Made by a program: the position numbers and the translations under genes. Under the pieces are notes generated by a model. It was not told where the DNA came from. It saw only the letters and a list, made by a program, of their open reading frames with translations, and did not search any database. Below are positions 32,601 through 39,065 of a stretch of DNA of 64,000 nucleotides, one piece after another. Numbering within the stretch: the first letter of the stretch is position 1; each line of letters opens with the position of its first letter. This DNA comes from Cycloclasticus sp. (GTDB lineage: Bacteria; Pseudomonadota; Gammaproteobacteria; Methylococcales; Cycloclasticaceae): NCBI GenBank assembly GCA_002700385.1, contig PADC01000006.1:372001-436000 (forward strand). Direction: 5' to 3'.

Positions 32601-33157
32601 CGACGCATCCGATTCTCAGTATCACGTCGGCGCTCTTTATACTTGGAAATACCCGCGGCTTCTTCAAGAAAAACACGCAGTTCATCAGGTTTTGCTTCAA
32701 TTAAGCGAGAGATGGTTCCTTGCTCAATAATCGCATAACTGCGTGGCCCAAGCCCCGTCCCAAGAAACAAATCGGTAATGTCTTTTCGTCGACATCGTGT
32801 GCCATTTAAGAAATAAACCGATTGCCCTTCTCTATTCACTTGTCGCTTTAACGATATTTGTCGGTAACTTGCAAATTCGCCGGTAATTGTTGCATCAGTG
32901 TTATCAAAAACAAGCTCCACAAAGGCTTGCCCAACTGGTTTTCGTGTCGTTGACCCATTAAAAATAACATCTGCCATTTGGTCGCCTCGCAAGTGTTTAG
33001 CCGAGCTTTCTCCCAGCACCCACCTGACCGCGTCAATCACATTGGATTTGCCACAACCATTTGGCCCAACAATACCGATCAAATCACTCGAAAAAGGTAT
33101 ACTTGTTGGGTCAACAAATGACTTAAAACCGGCTAATTTTATTTTTTCCAAACGCAT
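29657..33157 (-). CDS. smc: chromosome segregation protein SMC
   Basis: An 1166-residue SMC ATPase: N-terminal head with Walker A GPNGCGKSN (31-39), two long coiled coils separated by a hinge (~510-650), and a C-terminal head with the signature LLSGGEKALTA and Walker B FCMLDEVDAPLDEAN. It organises chromosomes with ScpA/ScpB. It is the first gene of smc-zipA-ligA-diguanylate cyclase and divergent from queF. SMC rather than MukB is present. Confidence 0.97.
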   Translation of the reverse strand: MRLEKIKLAGFKSFVDPTSIPFSSDLIGIVGPNGCGKSNVIDAVRWVLGESSAKHLRGDQMADVIFNGSTTRKPVGQAFVELVFDNTDATITGEFASYRQISLKRQVNREGQSVYFLNGTRCRRKDITDLFLGTGLGPRSYAIIEQGTISRLIEAKPDELRVFLEEAAGISKYKERRRDTENRMRRTRENLERIADLCEEIEKQCRHLKRQASTAERYKLLKEEERQLKAQLLALRWRALNDQDEKQRNAINVLEIKAEETIAEQRDLEKNIERQRVQQHAQQSSLAEIQAEFYKLGSDIAKMEQELQHDQQLKQQLQTELTHLKSTLSTSEQALTSEERKINEIVESISSSERLLADAKQQEEKAAEVLVDVEQAMNQWQNAWDDFTYQVAEPKRKIDVEKTKIDQLENQLLQSNKRLAMAKDEQESLQQTLRANDLSALQKQLASLEVQQQKDQALLNENQQKKVRSQQRVYDANDQLAQLRAEHSQLAGRLESVMVLQQSNAGKADTSLVEWLDKMGLANASKLIEKIEVAPGWEKAVETVLGARLHAICIDDMDAIVNTDKDYPVGNLTLFSAADTSRTPPAKTSLASLISSDLPTMIMLKNVHFADTIEQAKNLIASLEEHESVITKAGVWLHADSIGFQHQEENDSALVLEKEKKDLTKKLQQTSLKISQKEHALEKARDELSQLETLVVELRQQESAAVKQVSQLAMQLNDQRSKCEAAQQRLLQIEVDIKQIIKNQAANEANLEDSQQALTTAKEQSVIIESQRDALQQERSTKKTALEEARRDSHRTRESMHGLMLKVEAQRSSQALKNQNLTVIKGQIEEASAKILELEAQLRTRDEPLDEKKKTLEGLLDSRVEIEKSLTEKRVATEKTDQQIRTLETKRHQLEQQVQQARENASQAKIEHQEVTVRKQTLVEQLQDSGVELVETLSNLPDDAQDAQWQEQVNNLTEKIHHLGPINLTAIEEYETQSERKRYLESQQLDLTESLKTLEAAIEKIDKESRSLFKETFDKVNSGFEKRFPKLFGGGHAYLQQTGEDLLETGVTVMARPPGKRNSSIHLLSGGEKALTAVALVFSIFDLNPSPFCMLDEVDAPLDEANVGRFGELVKEMSENVQMILITHNKATMEISRQLAGVTMKEPGVSRLVAVDLDEAAKMAAS

Positions 33158-33218
33158 CCGCTAACAATACATGATTGTGCTTTTTTCACAAAGCCAACCA
33201 AGAAATTATCCGTTAAAA

Positions 33219-33245
33219 AAGGGGATTAAACCCCTTCTTTTTAGA
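33219..33245 (+). terminator. terminator-like hairpin in the queF leader
   Basis: AAGGGG-ATTAAA-CCCCTT followed by CTTTTT on the plus strand, between the divergent smc and queF starts. No complete gene precedes it on this strand, so it may attenuate a queF leader or stop a short antisense transcript. I see no preQ1 aptamer. Confidence 0.45.
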
Positions 33246-33290
33246 TTCATTGTAAAATGCCATTTTTAAAACAAACCAGTGATATTTTTA

Positions 33291-33680
33291 ATGAGCACAC
33301 AACCCAATACCGACTTAGAAACTTTCCCTAATCCCAACGTTGAACGGGACTACACGATTCGCATTGATACGCCTGAATTTACTTGTTTATGTCCAAAAAC
33401 AGGTCAACCTGATTTTGCAACATTGACACTTGAGTATGTGCCTAACGAAAGCTGTATCGAATTAAAATCGTTTAAACTTTATATTTGGTCTTACCGGGAT
33501 AAAGGGGCTTTTCATGAAGCCGTCACCAATTCCATACTAGACGATCTGGTTAAAGCCTGTCAACCAAGGTTTATGCGCCTATCGGCTGAATTTAATGTCA
33601 GGGGGGGCGTCTACACCACTGTTGTTGCTGAGCATAAAGCAGATCACTGGGCACCCAGCGTACCGGTTCAATTACCTTAA
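33291..33680 (+). CDS. queF: NADPH-dependent preQ0 reductase (7-cyano-7-deazaguanine reductase)
   Basis: A short (129-residue, YkvM-type) QueF of queuosine synthesis. The nucleophilic cysteine and catalytic aspartate are Cys34 and Asp41 in [11 protein letters not shown], followed by the substrate-binding [14 protein letters not shown]. The start is placed at ATG 33291 (MSTQPNTD); an ORF reading begins four codons earlier. No clear Shine-Dalgarno sequence is visible. It stands alone; queCDE are not in the window. Confidence 0.93.
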   Translation: MSTQPNTDLETFPNPNVERDYTIRIDTPEFTCLCPKTGQPDFATLTLEYVPNESCIELKSFKLYIWSYRDKGAFHEAVTNSILDDLVKACQPRFMRLSAEFNVRGGVYTTVVAEHKADHWAPSVPVQLP

Positions 33681-33742
33681 AAGGTCTTACACGCCCTTTT
33701 CAATTTTTATCAACGGCGTTCAGTTTAAATTCATCACTCTGT

Positions 33743-33794
33743 CTTATCCTTTAACTGCACTTTATAAAGAACTGCTAATGCAGTTAAGGATAAG
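33743..33794 (+). repeat. long inverted repeat enclosing the ribosome-binding site of the His-rich gene
   Basis: The left arm CTTATCCTTTAACTGCA (33743-33759) and right arm TGCAGTTAAGGATAAG (33779-33794) pair over 16 bases with one bulged T. The right arm ends at the base before the ATG and contains the AAGGAT ribosome-binding site. The loop holds CTTTATAAAG, with a TATAAA box (33763-33768). Two readings are possible: a DNA operator straddling a -10 box, or an mRNA hairpin that hides the ribosome-binding site in read-through transcripts only. Confidence 0.75.
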
Positions 33795-34220
33795 ATGATG
33801 AAAAGACTCAACATACTAACCAGCGTTGTTTTTTGTTCTCTCCTCATGATGAGCTCAGTCGCTTTTGCTGATGGCCGCCACTATCACCACTCTCATGGCT
33901 ATCAACATCACCCTCACTATTCATATCATCAGAGCCACCGGTCTGTTGGCTCAACGAAAAAGCGACATTCAAATCATCATGCCTCTCATCAAAAAGGGCA
34001 CATAAAGAAACATTTGAAAAAGCACCATTCTTCCGGTTATTCAACATATCACTACCAGCCCAAGCATCACTCTTATGGGTATAACCGTCCCCGGCATTCT
34101 TATTATAAAAACCACCATGCTCAACTGTTAAATGACATTTATTTAGCCCAACAAATTTACCGTTCGGCGAAGCGCCATCATTATCAAAACCCTGGGCTCA
34201 ACGTGTACTTAAGGTTTTAA
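33795..34220 (+). CDS. secreted histidine-rich small protein
   Basis: A 141-residue protein with a Sec signal peptide (MKRLNILTSVVFCSLLMMSS, cleavage after AFA near residue 25). About 25 of the ~116 mature residues are histidine, mixed with Tyr, Ser and Lys in HH and HxH patterns (~28-105). A distinct C-terminal segment (LLNDIYLAQQIYRSA ... GLNVYLRF) has few histidines and may be a folded or targeting part. I do not recognise a family. Metal binding in the periplasm is inferred from composition. Translation is probably governed by the inverted repeat touching its start codon. Confidence 0.75.
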   Translation: MMKRLNILTSVVFCSLLMMSSVAFADGRHYHHSHGYQHHPHYSYHQSHRSVGSTKKRHSNHHASHQKGHIKKHLKKHHSSGYSTYHYQPKHHSYGYNRPRHSYYKNHHAQLLNDIYLAQQIYRSAKRHHYQNPGLNVYLRF

Positions 34221-34254
34221 TTTTAATATCTTTATCAATCACCTCTTACACAAT

Positions 34255-34277
34255 AAAGGCGGCCATTGGCCGCCTTT
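34255..34277. terminator. hairpin between convergent His-rich gene and htpG
   Basis: AAAGGCGGCC-ATT-GGCCGCCTTT perfect stem of ten pairs between convergent genes. The T-tracts on each side come mainly from the stem end, so it probably acts as a modest bidirectional terminator. Confidence 0.65.
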
Positions 34278-34308
34278 ATAGGATTTGAATCGCGCTAAAA
34301 GTCCGCTG

Positions 34309-36225
34309 TTATAATAAAGACTGCAACAGTTTATTTAGGCGATGAACAAAGGTCGCCGGGTCTTCTAGCTGCCCACCTTCGCTCAATAAAGCCTGCTCAA
34401 ATAACAAGTGAGATAAATCAGCAAAACGATCATCATCTGTTTCATCTTTTAAACGTTGAATGAGCGCATGATCAGCATTTATTTCAAAAATAGGGGTGCT
34501 GGCCGGCATTTCCTGACCGGCGGCTTTCATTATCCGTTCCATATGTGCACCCATTTCGTGCTCATCTGCTACTAAACAAGCGGGGGAGTCTGTTAGCCTT
34601 GAACTGACACGAACCTCTTTAACTTTTTCATCTAGCGTTTTTTTAATCTGTTCAATCACGCTATTGAGTGACTCATCATCTTTCTTATCTTCAGCTTTTT
34701 TATCAACCTCACCCTTGTCGCCTGTATCCAAATCAAGATCGCCCTTAGCGACAGATTGTAAAGATTTACCATCAAACTCAGGCATATGCTGCACTAACCA
34801 TTCATCGACATGATCAGTTAATAACAACACTTCAATCCCTTTCTTTTTAAACACTTCAAGATGCGGACTGTTTTTAACAGTGGCATAAGCGCTACCGGTT
34901 AGATAATAGATTTTATCTTGCCCTTCTTGCATATTCTCAATATATGATGCCAACGTCACTGTTTGCTGACCATCGGTTTTGGTTGAGGCAAACCGTAACA
35001 GTTTTGCAATTCGATCTTTATTTTTGAAATCTTCGATGGGGCCTTCTTTTAAAACAGGCCCAAACTCGGCCCAAAAAGTGTCAAATTTTTCAGGGTCTTT
35101 TTTAGACAAGCCTTCAATTAGAGAGAGAATTTTTTTAACCGCTCCGGCCTTTAAAACATCGATTTGTTTGCTTTGTTGCAACAATTCACGTGATACGTTT
35201 AAAGGCAAGCTATCAGAGTCAATAATACCTTTAACAAAACGCAAATAACGTGGCATTAATTCACCACCTTCCATGATGAAAGTACGTTTTACGTAGAGCT
35301 TTACACCACTGGTTGCTTCTCTATCCCACATATCAAAGGGGGCTTTAGAAGGCACGTACAGCAATAAAGTGTATTCATTATTCCCTTCCACTTTGCTGTG
35401 CGTATAAGCCAGTGGATCTTGGTAATCATGCAGTGTTTGTTTATAAAAATCGTTATAGTCGTCTTCTGTTAATTCATTTTTTGCTTTTGTCCACAAAGCC
35501 GTCGCACTATTAACCGTAATTTCATCCGGCTCGTCTGCTTTTTCTTCACCCTCACTATCCACTTTATTTTCGTTTTTCATCACAATTGGAATATCCAAAT
35601 GCTCAGAAAACTTATGAATAATTCCTTGCAGACGATAACTCTCTAAGAACTCGTCTTCGCCTTCTTTTAAATGCAGAATAATGTCGGTGCCACGTGTTAG
35701 CTTTTCGATGGGCTCGATACTGTATTCACCTTCGCCTGCAGACTCCCATTTAACGCCTGATTCCTTCTCTTCTCCTGCTTTACGTGTCTGTACAGTCACT
35801 TTGTCGGCAACAATAAAACCGGAATAAAAACCCACACCAAATTGCCCAATCATTTGGCTGTCTTTACTTTCATCACCCGTTAGTGATTCAAAAAACTTTT
35901 TAGTACCCGAATGAGCAATCGTACCCAGGTTTTGCTTAACCTCATCCACAGTCATACCAATCCCATTATCCGAAATCGTCAAGGTACGCGCTTCTTTATC
36001 AACTGTCAGACGAACTTTCAGCTCACCATCCCCTTCGTACAAGGCTTCATCCGATAATGCGGCAAAGCGTAATTTATCTGCAGCATCTGAAGCATTTGAC
36101 ACTAACTCACGGACAAAAATTTCTTTATTGCTATACAGTGAGTTGATCACTAAATCTAAAACTTGTTTAGTTTCCGCCTCAAAACCCAGTGTTTGCTTTT
36201 CATTCTTTTCTATTGTTTCACTCAT
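34309..36225 (-). CDS. htpG: chaperone HtpG (bacterial Hsp90)
   Basis: A 638-residue Hsp90 homologue with an N-terminal GHKL ATPase (FVRELVSNASDAADKLR, ISDNGIGM, GQFGVGFYSGFIVAD), the middle domain with RGIID-like KGIIDSDSLPLNVSRE, and the C-terminal dimerisation domain. Middle-domain linker acidic stretches are normal. A near-consensus sigma-32 promoter lies upstream. The gene borders the defence island, which begins in the gap upstream of it. Confidence 0.97.
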   Translation of the reverse strand: MSETIEKNEKQTLGFEAETKQVLDLVINSLYSNKEIFVRELVSNASDAADKLRFAALSDEALYEGDGELKVRLTVDKEARTLTISDNGIGMTVDEVKQNLGTIAHSGTKKFFESLTGDESKDSQMIGQFGVGFYSGFIVADKVTVQTRKAGEEKESGVKWESAGEGEYSIEPIEKLTRGTDIILHLKEGEDEFLESYRLQGIIHKFSEHLDIPIVMKNENKVDSEGEEKADEPDEITVNSATALWTKAKNELTEDDYNDFYKQTLHDYQDPLAYTHSKVEGNNEYTLLLYVPSKAPFDMWDREATSGVKLYVKRTFIMEGGELMPRYLRFVKGIIDSDSLPLNVSRELLQQSKQIDVLKAGAVKKILSLIEGLSKKDPEKFDTFWAEFGPVLKEGPIEDFKNKDRIAKLLRFASTKTDGQQTVTLASYIENMQEGQDKIYYLTGSAYATVKNSPHLEVFKKKGIEVLLLTDHVDEWLVQHMPEFDGKSLQSVAKGDLDLDTGDKGEVDKKAEDKKDDESLNSVIEQIKKTLDEKVKEVRVSSRLTDSPACLVADEHEMGAHMERIMKAAGQEMPASTPIFEINADHALIQRLKDETDDDRFADLSHLLFEQALLSEGGQLEDPATFVHRLNKLLQSLL

Positions 36226-36266
36226 TTAAATACCTTTTTTTTAAATCAAAAAAATCGATAAAACGC

Positions 36267-36296
36267 TATATGGGGGCCTTATATAATATTTTCAAG
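36267..36296 (-). promoter_or_regulatory. sigma-32 (heat shock) promoter of htpG
   Basis: On the minus strand CTTGAAA (36290-36296) is followed, 14 bases later, by CCCCATATA (36267-36275). This matches the enterobacterial RpoH consensus CTTGAAA-N(11-16)-CCCCATNT in both boxes and spacing. It lies about 45-70 bases upstream of the htpG start. Confidence 0.9.
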
Positions 36297-36617
36297 CCCC
36301 AGGGCTCTTGCAACACATGCAAATCTTTTTGGAGAGAAACACCGCGAAAAAAAGCAGGAAATGCCACTTAATCTACCAAGCTGTAACAATAAAATTTAAA
36401 AACTTTAGATAAATGCAATGAGGGAGAAAACAGAAGAGAAAACCCTTTCAACTTATTGAATAATATTTGAAAGTTGGTGGTGGAAAGGCACCGCAAACCG
36501 AATAATGCTGACTATACACTACTGACCAGCCTCTATCACCCGTCAACAGCACTATTCACTTGATAACTGCGCAACAGGAAGCGTTCATGGCGAAAACAAC
36601 GCAGAGGAGCCAAAGCC
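36297..36617. other. intergenic left edge of the defence island
   Basis: AT-rich sequence up to about 36460 resembles the chromosomal background. From roughly 36480 the base composition shifts toward that of the island. No integrase remnant, tRNA, insertion-sequence end or copy of the tRNA-Ser 3' end is seen. GAGGAG at 36603 serves as ribosome-binding site of the first HTH gene. The exact junction cannot be placed from one sequence. Confidence 0.5.
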
Positions 36618-36842
36618 ATGAACCACCCGCAATTTACCTGTAACCACCTCAACCAGAAGCAACTCGCTGACTACTGGGGCATCTCGCAGCGGACTCTCGA
36701 GCGCTGGCGCTCCATTGGCTGGAGGCCAACCTTCCTGAAAATCGGTGGTCGTGTGGTCTACCGAATGGAGGATATCCTTGCCTACGAGGAGCAACACCTG
36801 GCCGATTCTACCCAATCACGGGTTTACAGCAGTCAGGCATAG
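36618..36842 (+). CDS. small helix-turn-helix (excisionase/MerR-like) protein
   Basis: A 74-residue protein whose residues ~10-58 form a winged-helix HTH of the HTH_17/excisionase type (LNQKQLADYWGISQRTLERW, then GRVVYRMEDILAYEEQ). Such proteins act as excisionases or transcriptional regulators. It opens the accessory island, 225 bases upstream of a second, unrelated-looking HTH gene of the same broad class. No integrase accompanies it, so a regulatory role for the downstream restriction genes is more likely (inference). Confidence 0.75.
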   Translation: MNHPQFTCNHLNQKQLADYWGISQRTLERWRSIGWRPTFLKIGGRVVYRMEDILAYEEQHLADSTQSRVYSSQA

Positions 36843-36855
36843 CTCCACGTTCCAG

Positions 36856-36881
36856 ACACCATATACATATATATGGTGTCG
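36856..36881. repeat. perfect 11-bp inverted repeat in the island control region
   Basis: GACACCATATA and TATATGGTGTC separated by CATA, just after the first HTH gene and about 185 bases before the second. There is no T-run, so it is not a typical terminator. Its symmetry suggests an operator, possibly for one of the two HTH proteins. Further on, TCGGT-TTTTT-ACCGA (36966-36980) forms another small inverted repeat. Confidence 0.6.
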
Positions 36882-37066
36882 CTGGCGGTGACCAGTAAGC
36901 CCGGCTTGAGTGGTTTTTGGCGATCCTCTCCCTTATTCGCCTTCCACCCAAAACCCCTTCTGAAATCGGTTTTTTACCGACATCCCCCGCCTTTCTTCTT
37001 GATTGATACCGATTTTTCCCGTATTTTCTCAAATTAGCATCACTGTCCCTATATTTAGAGAATGCC

Positions 37067-37255
37067 ATGACTAGCGAGATTATGACCATTAAAGAGGTCG
37101 CCAGTTATCTGAAATTAACAGAGAAAACGGCCTATCGTCTGGCAGCTGATGGAAAGATCCCGGGATTCAAGGTGGGTGCCTCGTGGCGGTTTCGCAAAAG
37201 TGAAATCGACCGCTGGATCATCCAACAAGAACAGAAGACGGATCAGGCTAAATAA
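37067..37255 (+). CDS. small excisionase-family HTH DNA-binding protein
   Basis: A 62-residue protein with the classic HTH_17 pattern: MTIKEVASYLKLTEKTAYRL, GKIPGFKVGASWRFRKSEIDRWI. ATG 37067 is chosen because AGAGAA lies upstream; an internal ATG at 37082 is the alternative. It lies 25 bases before hsdM on the same strand. Similar proteins often precede type I restriction operons and probably act as their regulators. The function here is inferred from position. Confidence 0.82.
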   Translation: MTSEIMTIKEVASYLKLTEKTAYRLAADGKIPGFKVGASWRFRKSEIDRWIIQQEQKTDQAK

Positions 37256-37280
37256 CTGACGAGCACACTGAGAAACTCCT

Positions 37281-39065
37281 ATGAAAACTGCTGAACAAGA
37301 ATTCCTAAAAGCCCTCGACGACAAGCTCTGGAAGGCTGCCGACAAGCTGCGCAATAACCTGGACGCGGCCAACTACAAGCACGTCGTGCTGGGTTTGATC
37401 TTCCTGAAGTATGTCTCGGATGCCTTTGAAGAGCGCCAAACCGAGTTGCGCCACTTGTTCACCGAAGATGCCCCCGATGCCAATGGCGACGACAACATCT
37501 ACTACATGCCACGTGATGACTACGATAACGACGAGGAGTACGAGGAAGCCGTCAATGCCGAGCTGGAGCTGCACGAATACTACCAAGAGAAGAACGTATT
37601 CTGGGTACCGGTTCGCTCCCGCTGGAACACCTTAAAGCAAGCCGCAGCGCTGCCCATCGGATCGGTTATCTGGCAAGACGATAATGACGACGACGTGAAG
37701 CTGCGCTCCATCTCATGGCTGATCGACCAGGCGCTGGAGCAGATCGAAAACTTCAAGATCGACGACAAATTGGTCAACCCCAAATTAAAAGGCATCTTAC
37801 CCCGTGTCAGTCAGTACCAAGTTGATAATCACAACTTATCGGAACTGATCAACAAATTCTCCGATACCAGCTTTAGTAAGCCCGAATACAACGGCCAAAC
37901 GCTAGATTTGCACAGTAAAGATATCTTGGGCCATGTCTACGAATACTTTCTTGGTCAATTCGCCCTAGCTGAAGGTAAACAGGGCGGCCAGTACTACACC
38001 CCTAAAAGCATCGTAACCCTGATTATCGAAATGCTCGCCCCCTACAACGGCCGCGTCTATGACCCGGCCATGGGTGCCGGTGGCTTCTTTGTCTCTAATG
38101 ACAAGTTCATTGAGAACCATGCCGGTGAGAAGCACTACAAGGCCAGCGATCAGAAAAAGCATATCTCCGTTTACGGCCAGGAGAGCAACCCCACCACCTG
38201 GAAGCTGGCCGCGATGAACATGGCCATCCGAGGCATCGACTTCAACTTCGGCAAAAAGAACGCCGACAGTTTCCTGGATGACCAGCACCCGGATCTTCGC
38301 GCCGACTATGTCATGGCCAATCCGCCGTTCAACATCAAGGACTGGTGGCACGCCAAGCTCGAAGGCGACGTGCGCTGGAAGTACGGCACGCCACCCCAAG
38401 GTAACGCCAACTTTGGCTGGATACAGCACATGCTCCACCACCTCAACGATCAGGGCTCCATGGCGCTGCTACTTGCCAACGGCTCGATGAGCTCCAATGC
38501 CAATAACGAGGGGGAAATCCGCAAGGCGTTGATTGAGAACGATCTGGTCGAGTGCATGGTGGCCTTGCCCGGGCAGCTGTTCACCAACACCCAAATACCC
38601 GCCTGCATCTGGTTCCTGACCAAGGACAAAGCCAATGGCCTGATGCTGGACAAAAAGAAAAGCGACCGGCGCGGCAAAACCCTGTTCATCGATGCCCGCA
38701 ACCTCGGCTATATGAAAGACCGCGTACTGCGTGACTTCACCCAGGAAGACATCGCCAAAATCGCCGACACCTTCCATGCCTGGCAAGAGAATCTCGAACG
38801 GGGTCAGACCAACGAAGGAGCTCTGACCCCTTATCAAGACATTCCCGGTTTTTGTTATTCAGCATCGCTCGATGACATAAAAAAACACGACTTCGTGCTA
38901 ACACCAGGGCGCTATGTGGGTGCTGCAGACCAGGAGGAAGACAGTGAGCCATTTGCCGAAAAGATGACACGCCTTACCGCTCAACTAAAAGCGCAGTTTG
39001 AAGAGTCGGATCGGTTGGAAGGTGAGATCAAGAAGAACTTGGCAGGAATCGGTTATGACGTTTGA
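37281..39065 (+). CDS. hsdM: type I restriction-modification methyltransferase subunit HsdM
   Basis: A 594-residue N6-adenine methyltransferase. The N-terminal helical HsdM_N domain has an acidic Asp/Tyr-rich insertion (~62-100). The AdoMet motif I is DPAMGAGGF (261-269), preceded by GQYYTP (236-241). The catalytic motif is NPPF (347-350). With HsdS it methylates host DNA; with HsdR it restricts unmodified DNA. Its last 11 bases overlap hsdS. Codon usage is clearly richer in G/C than that of the flanking chromosome. Confidence 0.95.
   Translation: MKTAEQEFLKALDDKLWKAADKLRNNLDAANYKHVVLGLIFLKYVSDAFEERQTELRHLFTEDAPDANGDDNIYYMPRDDYDNDEEYEEAVNAELELHEYYQEKNVFWVPVRSRWNTLKQAAALPIGSVIWQDDNDDDVKLRSISWLIDQALEQIENFKIDDKLVNPKLKGILPRVSQYQVDNHNLSELINKFSDTSFSKPEYNGQTLDLHSKDILGHVYEYFLGQFALAEGKQGGQYYTPKSIVTLIIEMLAPYNGRVYDPAMGAGGFFVSNDKFIENHAGEKHYKASDQKKHISVYGQESNPTTWKLAAMNMAIRGIDFNFGKKNADSFLDDQHPDLRADYVMANPPFNIKDWWHAKLEGDVRWKYGTPPQGNANFGWIQHMLHHLNDQGSMALLLANGSMSSNANNEGEIRKALIENDLVECMVALPGQLFTNTQIPACIWFLTKDKANGLMLDKKKSDRRGKTLFIDARNLGYMKDRVLRDFTQEDIAKIADTFHAWQENLERGQTNEGALTPYQDIPGFCYSASLDDIKKHDFVLTPGRYVGAADQEEDSEPFAEKMTRLTAQLKAQFEESDRLEGEIKKNLAGIGYDV

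Noticed and set aside
33158-33290. preQ1 riboswitch upstream of queF
   Set aside because: A terminator-like hairpin exists, but I could not find the compact preQ1 aptamer pseudoknot sequence in the short leader.
36585-36643. Eighteen-codon ORF (ATG 36587) overlapping the start of the first HTH gene
   Set aside because: It has no convincing ribosome-binding site or conserved feature and overlaps the better-supported HTH start.
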